Both the position numbers and the translations under genes were made by a program. From positions 62,001 through 126,000 of the forward strand of contig JAWLHU010000005.1 of NCBI GenBank assembly GCA_041690255.1: a DNA stretch of 64,000 bases, in the 5' to 3' direction. The stretch is from JAWLHU01 sp041690255. GTDB lineage: Bacteria; Bacillota; Sulfobacillia; Symbiobacteriales; Symbiobacteriaceae. Of the stretch, positions 24,826 through 32,687 are shown one piece after another. The notes under the pieces are model-generated. The model was given only the letters and a program-made list of their open reading frames with translations. It did no database searches and was not told where the DNA came from. How positions within the stretch are numbered: the stretch's first letter is position 1; every line of letters begins with the position of its first letter.

Positions 24826-25266
24826 TTATGCGGTTGGCTCACTCTCCGACTCAGGTAACACCCTTGTCTTCTGGTCGTCCTCCCAGTCTCGGAACTCGTC
24901 GAGATCATGGCGGAGCGCCGAGATGACGAAACCAAGGACGGTAGCATCGTCCAGCAGTCCCATTCCCACGATGATATCGGGCATCGCATCGGCAGGGCTC
25001 ACAAAGTAGATCAGGGCCGCCACCGAAAGGAGGATAGAGCGGACAGGGATCCTGGTATACCGCCGAGTGGCCCACGCCTTGACCAGGCGAAAGAGAGTCT
25101 GGAGATCTGTCCAGACCTTGTCCAGGGCACTCTTATTTCGTTCCGCTTTGCGCAGCGCCTGCTCGCCCAGGTCCACCGCCCTTTGCGGCTCTCGCTGGTA
25201 CTGCTCGGCCCGGCGCTTGAAGCGCTCGAAGAAGCGTCCGGTCAGCCCGCCGGGCTGCTCTGACAT
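24826..25266 (-). CDS. YkvA/DUF1232-family membrane protein
   Basis: 146 residues. The DUF1232 signature is clear: I-Y-F-V-S-P-A-D-A-M-P-D-I-I-V-G-M-G-L-L-D-D near residues 91-112. It sits in a single hydrophobic hairpin, with a basic, helical N-terminal half (R-F-F-E-R-F-K-R-R-A-E-Q) and an acidic tail. The biochemical role of the family is unknown. Starts at ATG 25266 and is probably monocistronic. Confidence 0.88.
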   Translation of the reverse strand: MSEQPGGLTGRFFERFKRRAEQYQREPQRAVDLGEQALRKAERNKSALDKVWTDLQTLFRLVKAWATRRYTRIPVRSILLSVAALIYFVSPADAMPDIIVGMGLLDDATVLGFVISALRHDLDEFRDWEDDQKTRVLPESESEPTA

Positions 25267-25337
25267 GAACTGATACCCCCAGGAGGATTCTACGATCTCT
25301 CATACATTCTGCAGGGCGCGGGATATCCCTGCCCAGC

Positions 25338-25958
25338 TTAGCCGCCCATGGTTTCGCCCAAGAGCCAGTCCTCGAACGCTCGGGTCAGGCCGAGTGGGTT
25401 GATCCATCGGGTTGCTTCCAGGGTCCAGGGACCGTAGTCCCACTCGTGGATCAAAAGCGGGATGGAGCGGCCAAATTTGGCCAACACGAGCCCGGTCTCC
25501 TGCAGTTGGCGGGCGACGGAGACAAAGAGGTCAAGCAGTTGTTCGCGAACCTGATCATCCCACGCTGGATATCGATCCGGGTCATCATCGCGAATCAGTG
25601 CCGCAATCTCCTCGGGGGAATGGTAGAGCCTCCGTTCTTTCAACCACTCAGTAAGCAGGTGGTGGTACTCGTTGTCGGCCAGAGGCTCATACTCTTCGGC
25701 TGTCAGGCCCAGCGCGGTTATGTAGTCCTGTTCCCAGAGGGCGAAGTTCCACCGTGCCTCCTCCGGATCCTCGCCCTGTCCCACGGCATGGCGCAGGTGC
25801 CGGTTGGTATTATAGTATAGCCAGAGTTTCACCTGGTGGGGGCCGCTGTCAAAGTCGATATAGAGAGAAAGGATGTAGATATCATCCAGTCGGGGTGTTT
25901 CAAAGAGCAGAAGCCCTTCAGCTAGCCGGCGATATAGGTACTCCGCAAAGGTCGCCAT
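25338..25958 (-). CDS. Uncharacterised protein, possibly DUF4303-like
   Basis: 206 residues from ATG 25958, which has GAGGTGAC upstream; a 14-residue extension has none. It is a soluble, acidic alpha/beta protein with many Trp and Tyr. The stretch L-W-L-Y-Y-N-T-N and E-A-R-W-N-F-A-L-W near residues 48-80 recalls the DUF4303 group, but I am not certain of that assignment. No catalytic motif can be named. It diverges from the SPOCS-like gene at 25982, the two starts being only about 25 bases apart, so they share one promoter region. Confidence 0.6.
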   Translation of the reverse strand: MATFAEYLYRRLAEGLLLFETPRLDDIYILSLYIDFDSGPHQVKLWLYYNTNRHLRHAVGQGEDPEEARWNFALWEQDYITALGLTAEEYEPLADNEYHHLLTEWLKERRLYHSPEEIAALIRDDDPDRYPAWDDQVREQLLDLFVSVARQLQETGLVLAKFGRSIPLLIHEWDYGPWTLEATRWINPLGLTRAFEDWLLGETMGG

Positions 25959-25981
25959 AAGGTCACCTCGCCGCAAGGGAG

Positions 25982-27688
25982 ATGATGTACAAGCTTGCAC
26001 AGGATATACTTCGTCGTCATGCCTCTATTTTCCTTTTTATACGTCATGCGGGGCCGCTGTCGCATAACGGAGGATACGCCGGCGTATCGGTACAGAGGGG
26101 GTGGGGGGAGGTGCTCTGCTACCGGACGCGACTACTCGGGCCGGTCGATCGCCTGGTCAGCCTGGGGGTGGGAGTCGTACAGGCCTCCCCGGGGTCGCTG
26201 CTGGGTCGGCGAGCCGCCGTCACGATCAGGTATACCCTTCCGAATGAGTCGAGGGTGCAGGTACACCGGGGATGGCTCTACACGGAGTTCCCCTGTGGCA
26301 CAAGACTCCAGGTGATCGGGTTTCAGGCAGAGGGACCCGAGGTGCTGCTCTCCCTGCGTCCCGTCCGAGCCGGTGCGGAGAGGTCTGGCACGGTCGCCAG
26401 TCGGATACGGCTGCCGTTCCAGTTCCAGTCATGGGGGGTCAGGGTGCTGCGGGCAGCCTCCTTTCGCTTGAAGCTGGCCTGCCGGACCGGATTCGAGGGA
26501 CTGTTGATGCATGGGTGGCTCTCACTGATCTTGCAGACCGATTCCAGCCCGCTGCATCTGCGGATCCCATTTTGCCGTCTACTCCGGGGCGAGAAGGGGA
26601 GCGACCTTCAGTGGAGATGCTACGGGGGCGTTCTCGGTTTTCGCACCTGGGTTCATGAGGGTGGCACGATTGAGGGGGAGGCGCTGATCGAAATTCAGGC
26701 TAGCGGAATCTCGCCGCAGCCCGCGCCCCTAACCGAACCGGCTGTTGCCCTCTGGCGAGAGATCTCTGCAGAGGTGACCGGGATCACCGCCGAGGTGATT
26801 AGGCCCGACAAGGCGCTCGTCAGCGGCCGAGTCAACCTGGACCTCTACTGGTCAGACCGATCAGGAAGGAGCCGTTGGACGGGCCGCACGGTTCCCCTGA
26901 GCGCCATGCTCGAGCTGCCCGGACTCCGGGAGGGGGACAGGCTGGAGCCCGTGGCGCGGGTCGAGCGGCTCCTTCGGGTCGGAGAGGGTGACACAGCTCG
27001 GGCGAGCCTGTTGGCGGCCGTTGGCCTGACCGCCCTTCGGTCGTCGTTCCGTCGGGTGGAAGGAGCGCTCTGCCGGCTGGAGGAGGTAGTCGGCCAGGCG
27101 TTTACGTCCGTCGCGATGGATGAGCCCCTGCGGCAACCACCTACCGTAGAGCTACCGTTGCGTGATGGCCGCCCTCGTAACCTGTCGTTCCCTGGGGCCG
27201 GTCGAGAGGGGTGGGAGTCGATCGAACTGGATCTGGGTCCGGTCGTCAGGGTGGATGGTGGATGGCAGTGTTCCGTGCGATGTACCGCTCCGGAGCGATA
27301 CGCCATGACAACCGGGGGATCGCTGCCGCATCCAAACGCAGCACCTCCCCTGCTCAGCCTCCGCAGCCTCGACTCCGAGGGCATCGGGCTTGAGGTGATC
27401 CGTTGGGGGGCAACTGGACCTCTGGCCTCTGCGCCATCGGCCCGCACCGGGAACGCGACGCTGGTCGATGTTGGCGAACCGATTACCGGTCTGTTCGGCG
27501 TTGCATGGAAGCAGGAGGAGCTCTCGCTTCTGATCCGGCCTCGGGGTAGCGGACAGCGACTGCTGGCTGTACCAGCTCCTGCGCGCTTGGAGCCGTTGGG
27601 AGACCTGGCGGCGGTCACGGCAGTGGGAGCGGGTGATGAGGGGGAAGGTCCCCGGCAGGTTCTGGTGACCATGGAGTGGGAGGCGTAA
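25982..27688 (+). CDS. Large divergent SPOCS-like protein
   Basis: Up to 568 residues. At least three weak repeats can be seen: residues about 55-130, about 145-240 and, most clearly, about 250-350. The last, T-A-E-V-I-R-P-D-K-A-L-V-S-G then D-L-Y-W-S-D and L-P-G-L-R-E-G-D-R-L, parallels the SPOCS pattern of the gene at 23324. No signal or membrane segment. The exact start is uncertain: the first ATGs (25982/25985) sit right after AAGGGAG, too close, and the next good candidate is not obvious. A spore-coat or coat-morphogenesis role is inferred from domain and context only. Confidence 0.6.
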   Translation: MMYKLAQDILRRHASIFLFIRHAGPLSHNGGYAGVSVQRGWGEVLCYRTRLLGPVDRLVSLGVGVVQASPGSLLGRRAAVTIRYTLPNESRVQVHRGWLYTEFPCGTRLQVIGFQAEGPEVLLSLRPVRAGAERSGTVASRIRLPFQFQSWGVRVLRAASFRLKLACRTGFEGLLMHGWLSLILQTDSSPLHLRIPFCRLLRGEKGSDLQWRCYGGVLGFRTWVHEGGTIEGEALIEIQASGISPQPAPLTEPAVALWREISAEVTGITAEVIRPDKALVSGRVNLDLYWSDRSGRSRWTGRTVPLSAMLELPGLREGDRLEPVARVERLLRVGEGDTARASLLAAVGLTALRSSFRRVEGALCRLEEVVGQAFTSVAMDEPLRQPPTVELPLRDGRPRNLSFPGAGREGWESIELDLGPVVRVDGGWQCSVRCTAPERYAMTTGGSLPHPNAAPPLLSLRSLDSEGIGLEVIRWGATGPLASAPSARTGNATLVDVGEPITGLFGVAWKQEELSLLIRPRGSGQRLLAVPAPARLEPLGDLAAVTAVGAGDEGEGPRQVLVTMEWEA

Positions 27689-27727
27689 GTCGCACAAAAG
27701 AAAAGAGCCGCTGCCAGATTTCGTCGC

Positions 27728-27756
27728 TGGACAGCGGCCTGACCCCATGGTACAAT
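27728..27756 (+). promoter_or_regulatory. Promoter of tRNA-Val
   Basis: TGGACA (27728-27733) and TACAAT (27751-27756) with a 17-base spacer, 18 bases before the tRNA. The -35 box overlaps a palindrome (GCCGCTG / CAGCGGC) that may end the upstream gene. Confidence 0.55.
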
Positions 27757-27774
27757 TCATCTTGCTCGCTTCAA

Positions 27775-27850
27775 GGTCGCTTAGCTCAGTTGGTAGAGCA
27801 CGTGCTTTACACGCATGGGGTCGGGGGTTCGAGTCCCTCAGCGACCACCA
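27775..27850 (+). tRNA. tRNA-Val (anticodon TAC)
   Basis: 76 nt with encoded CCA. Acceptor GGTCGCT / AGCGACC, anticodon loop TTTACAC with TAC in the centre, and a T arm GGGGGTTCGAGTCCCTC. All arms close. Confidence 0.96.
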
Positions 27851-27907
27851 AGATATTGGCAACTCAGCCTGGGAGGAATCCGGGCTGTATTGCTTTCCAT
27901 AGCAAAA

Positions 27908-27933
27908 ACAGGTCGGGGTGATCCCCGGCCTGT
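27908..27933 (-). terminator. Terminator of map
   Basis: On the minus strand ACAGGCCGGGG-ATCA-CCCCGACCTGT is followed by TTTTTGC, just after the map stop codon. Confidence 0.85.
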
Positions 27934-27944
27934 CTTGCATCTAC

Positions 27945-28703
27945 CTAAAGTTTCGTGAAGATCTCCGGCCCGTTCTCCGTGATCGCAATCGTGTGCTCAT
28001 ACTGTACACAGATGGAGCCATCGACAGTGCGGGCGGTCCAGCCGTCCCTGTCCATGCGAACACGGTAGTCGCCCATCGTGATCATCGGTTCAATGGCGAT
28101 GGTCATGCCGGAACGGAGGGCGTAGCCGGTACCGGGTGTTCCGTAATGCGGTACCTCGGGAGCCTCGTGCAGATCTTGTCCGAGGCCGTGGCCAATGAAA
28201 TCCCTCACCACGCCGTAGCCGTGTGACTCCGCCAGCGTCTGGATCGCATGGCCGATATCGCCGATCCGATTGCCTGGGATCGCCGCCGCAATGCCGGCGA
28301 AGAGGGCCTCCTGCGTGACGGACATCAGCTTCTGAATCTCGGGCGAGACGTGGCCGACCGCATAGGTCCAGGCCGAGTCACCGTGGTACCCCTTGTAATG
28401 GGCGCCAATGTCGATCGTGATCACATCGCCTTCCTTCAGGCGGTAGCCGCTCGGGAAGCCGTGGCAGATCACGTCGTTCACGGAGGCGCAGATCGAGCCC
28501 GGAAAGGGTGAGTTGGGCGGGCCGTAGCCCTTGAAGCTAGGCGTGGCGCCTCGCTCCTTCAGGTACTGCTCTACGAAGCGATCCAGTTCGCGGGTGGAGA
28601 CGCCGGGCTTGACTCGCTCGGCCAGATGCGCGTGGCACTCTGCCACCAGTTGACCGGCCTCCCGCATAATGGCCAGTTCCCGTGCAGACTTAAGCTTAAT
28701 CAA
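27945..28703 (-). CDS. map: Methionine aminopeptidase type I
   Basis: 252 residues. The five metal ligands are in place: Asp in I-D-I-G-A-H, Asp in H-G-D-S-A-W, His in G-H-G-L-G, Glu in I-E-P-M, and Glu in Y-E-H-T. H-G-F-P near residue 80 is the substrate-side His. It removes the initiator Met from nascent proteins. The start is TTG 28703 preceded by GGGGG, giving M-I-K-L-K-S. It is not next to secY/adk here, so it is likely a stand-alone or second map copy. Confidence 0.95.
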   Translation of the reverse strand: MIKLKSARELAIMREAGQLVAECHAHLAERVKPGVSTRELDRFVEQYLKERGATPSFKGYGPPNSPFPGSICASVNDVICHGFPSGYRLKEGDVITIDIGAHYKGYHGDSAWTYAVGHVSPEIQKLMSVTQEALFAGIAAAIPGNRIGDIGHAIQTLAESHGYGVVRDFIGHGLGQDLHEAPEVPHYGTPGTGYALRSGMTIAIEPMITMGDYRVRMDRDGWTARTVDGSICVQYEHTIAITENGPEIFTKL

Positions 28704-28747
28704 GAGATGGCCCCCTACCTGATCGTACCATTCCCTACAATCCTACC

Positions 28748-29605
28748 TTATCCGTCACGTTTCATCCAGCGGGCAACGGCAATCTCCCGACGGAAACCGA
28801 GCCGGCGGATGAGCGAGACGCTACTCTGATTGTCCAGGGAAAGAGCGATGCCAACCTTGGCTCGACGCTCGTGCCAGAGTGCCTCCAGCGCTTCGGAGAC
28901 GAGGCGGGCACCAAGCCCCTGCCGTCGGGCGTCAGGATTGACGCAGAGGTGGCGGATCATGGCGGCGGGCCGATCGACCTGCAGAAGACCCTGAATCCGA
29001 CCTTCGTTTTCCAGAACAAAGGTCGAGGAGAGCCAGGCTGCCCAATCGGACCGGCTGGCTGTGTCTGCCTGATAACAGACTCGATAGAGCTCTTCCACCT
29101 GGTCCAGGTCGTCCGGTTGGGCCCAACGGGCGATACCGTGCTCAGAGAGGTGATCACGGCTCAACTCACCGGGGTAAATCCAGGTGAAGAGCGTCTCCGG
29201 GTATTCGGTATCGAGTTGGTACCCACGCCATTCAGCCCAGGCAGCACCTGAGCGGTTGGTCAGGCCGATCAGCATGGAGTAGCTGGTCGCCCCATGGTGG
29301 CGGGCAAGTGACTCAATGCGGGAGGAGAGCCACGCACCGATCCCATGGCCTTCGGTGGTAACGAGGGGTCCATAGATCATGGCCTGCCCGTCATCGATCA
29401 GGGTGTAACCAGCAAAGCCGACCAAGCGGCCGTCGTCTTCCTCGGCCACGACAAACTCCGCCTGGCGAAGGCTGGTCACGGTGGCCGAGACCTCCGCCGC
29501 AGTCTCCCAGGAGGGCATGCCGACCAGGGCCCGCTCTGCTGCGTCGTTGGATAGCTTGGCGACCCAGGTGTAGTCGCCGGGAACCATCGGACGGATAATC
29601 GCCAT
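28748..29605 (-). CDS. Tandem GNAT-family N-acetyltransferase
   Basis: 285 residues from ATG 29605. Two GNAT folds lie in tandem. The N-terminal half (about 1-140) opens I-R-P-M-V-P-G-D-Y and has a degenerate acetyl-CoA loop (T-E-G-H-G-I-G-A-W). The C-terminal half (about 155-285) has the intact pyrophosphate loop R-R-Q-G-L-G-A-R-L and ends in N-Q-S-S-V-S-L-I-R-R-L-G-F. Probably only the second half binds acetyl-CoA. The substrate is unknown. Divergent from the phosphatase gene at 29781. Confidence 0.85.
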   Translation of the reverse strand: MAIIRPMVPGDYTWVAKLSNDAAERALVGMPSWETAAEVSATVTSLRQAEFVVAEEDDGRLVGFAGYTLIDDGQAMIYGPLVTTEGHGIGAWLSSRIESLARHHGATSYSMLIGLTNRSGAAWAEWRGYQLDTEYPETLFTWIYPGELSRDHLSEHGIARWAQPDDLDQVEELYRVCYQADTASRSDWAAWLSSTFVLENEGRIQGLLQVDRPAAMIRHLCVNPDARRQGLGARLVSEALEALWHERRAKVGIALSLDNQSSVSLIRRLGFRREIAVARWMKRDG

Positions 29606-29780
29606 GTGGCTCCACCTTCTTCGTGCTGAAGTCTGGGACCTTAGTTGTTCCCCACCGCTTTCCAAATTCCTGCTTTACTATGGCGGTATGAGGCGCTCTT
29701 TCGTTAAGATTTTCTGGCAAAGGCGGATGGACAGTGGGACTGGAGAGGAGTCTGCTGTTCGGCAAGCGAACCACTGACGT

Positions 29781-30596
29781 ATGCTAAACCATATTGCGGA
29801 TTATCATACCCATACCACCCGGTGCGGCCATGCGGTCGGGTCCATGGAAGCGTATGTGGAAGCGGCCATTGCCGCCGGGATTCGTGAGATCGGCTTTTCG
29901 GATCATATCCCCATGTACTGGCTGCCGGAGGAGAAGCGGGACCCGGGCATTGCCATGCGCATGGAGGAGCTGGAGGAGTACGTTGCCGACGTCCACCGGT
30001 TGCGGGAGCGGTACCGGGAGATACCGATCAGGCTCGGACTGGAGGCTGATTTTATCCCGGGCCGGGAGAAGGACCTGGTCCGAATTCTGGAGCGGTATGA
30101 GTGGGACTATGTGATCGGCTCGGTCCACTTCATTGGGGAGTGGGATTTTGACAACCCGGCCAAGGTGAACCGGTATGCCGAATGGGATATCTCAGACCTA
30201 TATGCGAAGTTCTTCACGCTGGAACGTATGGCGGCGGAGTCGGGCCTCTTCGATATTCTCGCCCACATAGACCTCATCAAGAAGTTCGGGCACCGGCCGA
30301 CACACGATCTCGGCCGGCTTTACGCCGATGTGGCCGAGTCGATCGCCCGGGCCGGCGTGGCGATTGAGCTCTCGACAGCCGGGCTGCGCAAGCCGGTGGG
30401 GGAGGTCTACCCGAACCCGACTCTGCTGGCGGAGTGCGGGAGGCGCGGTGTCCCCCTGGTCATCTCCTCCGACGCCCACAGCCCGGCGGAGGTCGCCTGG
30501 GGTTTCCACGACGCAAAGGCACTGGCCATCCAGCATGGCTTTGGCCACCTGGTCCGCTTCGAGAAGCGTCAGCGCTTCGTTGAATCCCTGGTCTGA
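29781..30596 (+). CDS. PHP-family histidinol-phosphatase (HisJ-like)
   Basis: 271 residues. The PHP metal site is visible as D-Y-H-T-H-T-T-R-C-G-H at residues 7-17. S-D-H-I-P near 40, G-L-E-A-D-F-I-P-G near 89, G-S-V-H-F near 114, and S-S-D-A-H-S near 233 complete it. These match HisK/HisJ histidinol-phosphate phosphatases (His biosynthesis), although PHP proteins also include other phosphoesterases. No other his gene is adjacent. The ribosome site before ATG 29781 is weak. Confidence 0.82.
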   Translation: MLNHIADYHTHTTRCGHAVGSMEAYVEAAIAAGIREIGFSDHIPMYWLPEEKRDPGIAMRMEELEEYVADVHRLRERYREIPIRLGLEADFIPGREKDLVRILERYEWDYVIGSVHFIGEWDFDNPAKVNRYAEWDISDLYAKFFTLERMAAESGLFDILAHIDLIKKFGHRPTHDLGRLYADVAESIARAGVAIELSTAGLRKPVGEVYPNPTLLAECGRRGVPLVISSDAHSPAEVAWGFHDAKALAIQHGFGHLVRFEKRQRFVESLV

Positions 30597-30606
30597 TCAT
30601 CAGAAA

Positions 30607-30636
30607 GAGCGGGTCCTCCTTGCTGGAGGCCCGCTC
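30607..30636 (+). terminator. Terminator after the PHP phosphatase gene
   Basis: GAGCGGGTCCTCC-TTGC-GGAGGCCCGCTC with CGTTTCC following. Confidence 0.75.
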
Positions 30637-30664
30637 GTTTCCTAGGCCGCCGAGACGCTCTTGC

Positions 30665-30907
30665 CTAGACGCCCCATCCGCCTGCCGGATAGGCGGCGAT
30701 GCCAGGAATGCCGGCCGTGGTTGGGTACGCTGAGGGAACGGTCGCGACGGTGGTCACGGGTACGGCGTACTCGTAAACCCGGTAGACCGTGGCGTTCGCC
30801 GCCGGATAAGCCGCGGCGCCAGGAGCAATAAACAGGTCGTCAGCCCCGGCCTGAGCGCCAATGAACGGTGAGAATGCCGGAGTCTTACCCCACTTTCCGT
30901 AGTTCAA
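30665..30907 (-). CDS. Small Ala/Pro/Tyr-rich protein of unknown function
   Basis: 80 residues from TTG 30907, nine bases after AGGAGG (30917-30922). It begins M-N-Y-G-K-W-G-K and is rich in Ala, Pro, Tyr, Val and Gly, ending A-Y-P-A-G-G-W-G-V. There are no charged clusters and no clear signal peptide. Low-complexity, aromatic-rich small proteins like this are common among spore coat and surface proteins, but that is only an analogy. The first residues resemble the 37-residue peptide encoded at 47687. Confidence 0.55.
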   Translation of the reverse strand: MNYGKWGKTPAFSPFIGAQAGADDLFIAPGAAAYPAANATVYRVYEYAVPVTTVATVPSAYPTTAGIPGIAAYPAGGWGV

Positions 30908-31016
30908 CGCGGTGCACCTCCTCTCATACAGTCTATGGACCAGGGAGCCGGCGTGTGCGAATGGTCTGCGCGTTCTTTGTGGAGCCTGGGCAGACTAGGG
31001 ACGGGGTGATGCGAAG

Positions 31017-31178
31017 ATGGCTGAGCAGCAGCCGCAAGAGCGGCAGGGAGCGAAGTTCAAGCCGGTCCACCCGGAGCGGGCCACCCGGAAGGAAGAACTT
31101 GACCGGATTCGGGGCATGCAGGAGTTCCAGGACCATCGGGTGGGACCAACCCATCATACGTCCAATCCCAGCGGTTAG
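31017..31178 (+). CDS. Small charged protein of unknown function
   Basis: A 53-residue frame, M-A-E-Q-Q-P-Q-E-R-Q-G onward, ending T-S-N-P-S-G. The ATG at 31017 is preceded by GGGGTGATG, a moderate ribosome site. The protein is hydrophilic with many Arg, Glu, Gln and His, with no membrane segment. Support comes from codon use like its neighbours and a bidirectional terminator nine bases after the stop. No family recognised. Confidence 0.45.
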   Translation: MAEQQPQERQGAKFKPVHPERATRKEELDRIRGMQEFQDHRVGPTHHTSNPSG

Positions 31179-31186
31179 CGACAACG

Positions 31187-31224
31187 AAGGCGGGGACTCT
31201 CACCAATGGAGAGCCCCCGCCTTT
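31187..31224. terminator. Bidirectional terminator
   Basis: AAGGCGGGGACTCTC and GGAGAGCCCCCGCCTTT form a long stem between the convergent small genes at 31017 and 31240. Confidence 0.8.
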
Positions 31225-31239
31225 ACGTCCGTTCCCGGC

Positions 31240-31476
31240 TCAGATCAGCGGATCATGGGTGCGGTAGGTGTCCAGCAGGGCTTCATCAATCAGATCATGC
31301 TGCTCCTCGCCCGCCCGGAACTGCTGGGTCGCCGTATCGTCAACCGCATCGCCCGTTGGCTCGTAGGCTATCAGCGTCAGCCCGATCTCGTTCTCCAGCG
31401 CCTCGATCTTGCCCATCTGCTGATCGGAGAGTCGGGCCAGTCTGTATGGCGGCAATCGCTCCACCTCCTCCTGCAA
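31240..31476 (-). CDS. Small conserved-type acidic protein of unknown function
   Basis: 78 residues. The core L-S-D-Q-Q-M-G-K-I-E-A-L-E-N-E-I-G (about 16-32) followed by L-T-L-I-A-Y resembles a class of short Firmicute proteins with 'L-x-x-E-L-G-V-x-L-I-A-Y'. I know no function for them. No signal or membrane segment. The GAGGAGG-type site upstream (CCTCCTCC at 31463-31471) overlaps the first codons, so the start may be a little downstream. Confidence 0.5.
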   Translation of the reverse strand: MQEEVERLPPYRLARLSDQQMGKIEALENEIGLTLIAYEPTGDAVDDTATQQFRAGEEQHDLIDEALLDTYRTHDPLI

Positions 31477-31538
31477 GCAGGATGCCCAGGGGGCGGGAGT
31501 AGAATTACCGGAGGGAGATGGAGAGGAGGGTGCCGTTC

Positions 31539-32498
31539 GTGCTACAGACTCGACTCTGCGATGCCCTGGGGATTCGCTATCCGATCATTCAGGGCGGGCT
31601 CGCATACCTTGCCCTGGCCGGCCTGTGCACCGCCGTGTCGGAGGCCGGGGGGCTCGGTCAGATCACCGCTGCCACACTGCGCTCCGTCGACGCGCTACGC
31701 CAGGAGATTCGGGCGGTGAAGACAAGGACAGCCAATCCCTTCGGCGTTAATCTGGCCATGGGGCACACTCCGTTGGAGCCATTCATAGACGCTGCCCTCG
31801 AAGAGGGGGTCCGGATCTTCTCCATCACCGGTGGAAATCCGGAACCCTACATCAAGTATATCGATGCCCGCATCAGCGGCGTGAAGAAGATCATCCTCGT
31901 CGCGGGCGTGCGGGCCGCCCAGAAGGCGGAGTCCCTGGGCGCCGACGCCGTGATCGCCGTCGGATACGATGGCGGCGGACATCTGGGCCGGGACGATGTC
32001 GGCACCATGGCGCTTCTCCCGCGGGTGGTCGATGCGGTCAGGATCCCGGTGGTTGCGAGCGGCGGCATCATGGACGGGCGCGGTCTGATGGCCGCCCTGG
32101 CCCTGGGCGCCGAGGGAATCGAGATGGGCACCCGCTTCGTGGCGGTCCGGGAGTGCGTTGCCCACGAGGCCTACAAGAAACTGTTGATTGATGCGAAGGA
32201 GACGGACACGGTGATCATGGAGCGCTCGATCGGGCGGCCCGCCCGAGTCCTGAAGACAGCGGGCGCTGACCGGGTCCTGGAGGCGGAGGCGAAGGGGGCC
32301 TCCCTGGAGGATCTCCTGCCGCTGATCTCAGGCAGGGTGAACGCCAAAGCCGCGATCGATGGTGACATGGCCGAAGGATTCGTCTACGCCGGGCAGGGCA
32401 CGGGTCTGATCACCGATGTGCCGAGCGTTTCGGAACTGTTTGAGCGCATACTGACCGGCGCGACCGCAACCGGTCGGCGCCTGAACGGACTGGTTTGA
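31539..32498 (+). CDS. FMN-dependent NAD(P)H oxidoreductase (nitronate monooxygenase/FabK-like)
   Basis: 319 residues from GTG 31539, with AGGAGG at 31524-31529; earlier in-frame starts are too close to that site. It opens Y-P-I-I-Q-G-G-L-A. It shows G-G-L-G-Q-I, G-V-N-L, V-G-Y-D-G-G-G-H-L-G and the FMN-phosphate loop P-V-V-A-S-G-G-I-M-D-G-R through G-A-E-G-I-E-M-G-T-R-F. This is the 2-nitropropane dioxygenase/FabK TIM barrel. Deciding between nitronate monooxygenase and enoyl-ACP reductase is not possible from motifs and no fab genes are adjacent. Confidence 0.88.
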   Translation: MLQTRLCDALGIRYPIIQGGLAYLALAGLCTAVSEAGGLGQITAATLRSVDALRQEIRAVKTRTANPFGVNLAMGHTPLEPFIDAALEEGVRIFSITGGNPEPYIKYIDARISGVKKIILVAGVRAAQKAESLGADAVIAVGYDGGGHLGRDDVGTMALLPRVVDAVRIPVVASGGIMDGRGLMAALALGAEGIEMGTRFVAVRECVAHEAYKKLLIDAKETDTVIMERSIGRPARVLKTAGADRVLEAEAKGASLEDLLPLISGRVNAKAAIDGDMAEGFVYAGQGTGLITDVPSVSELFERILTGATATGRRLNGLV

Positions 32499-32506
32499 GC
32501 TGCACG

Positions 32507-32530
32507 GGGCCGCTCCCGCGGGGGCGGCCC
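32507..32530 (+). terminator. Terminator after the FMN oxidoreductase gene
   Basis: GGGCCGCTCCC-GC-GGGGGCGGCCC stem followed by TTACC; the U-tract is short. Confidence 0.6.
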
Positions 32531-32687
32531 TTACCTGTGCGCCCGGCATCTTCCCGGGACAACCCGCTCAATCTTCCCAAGCCAATCAGGACTCATCCCT
32601 CATGACCTTGGGACGGGAGAGCCCGTAGAATGCGTTTGTAGCATTCATACGGCTCATTGAGCGAGATGGACCAAGGAGGCGTTCCCC

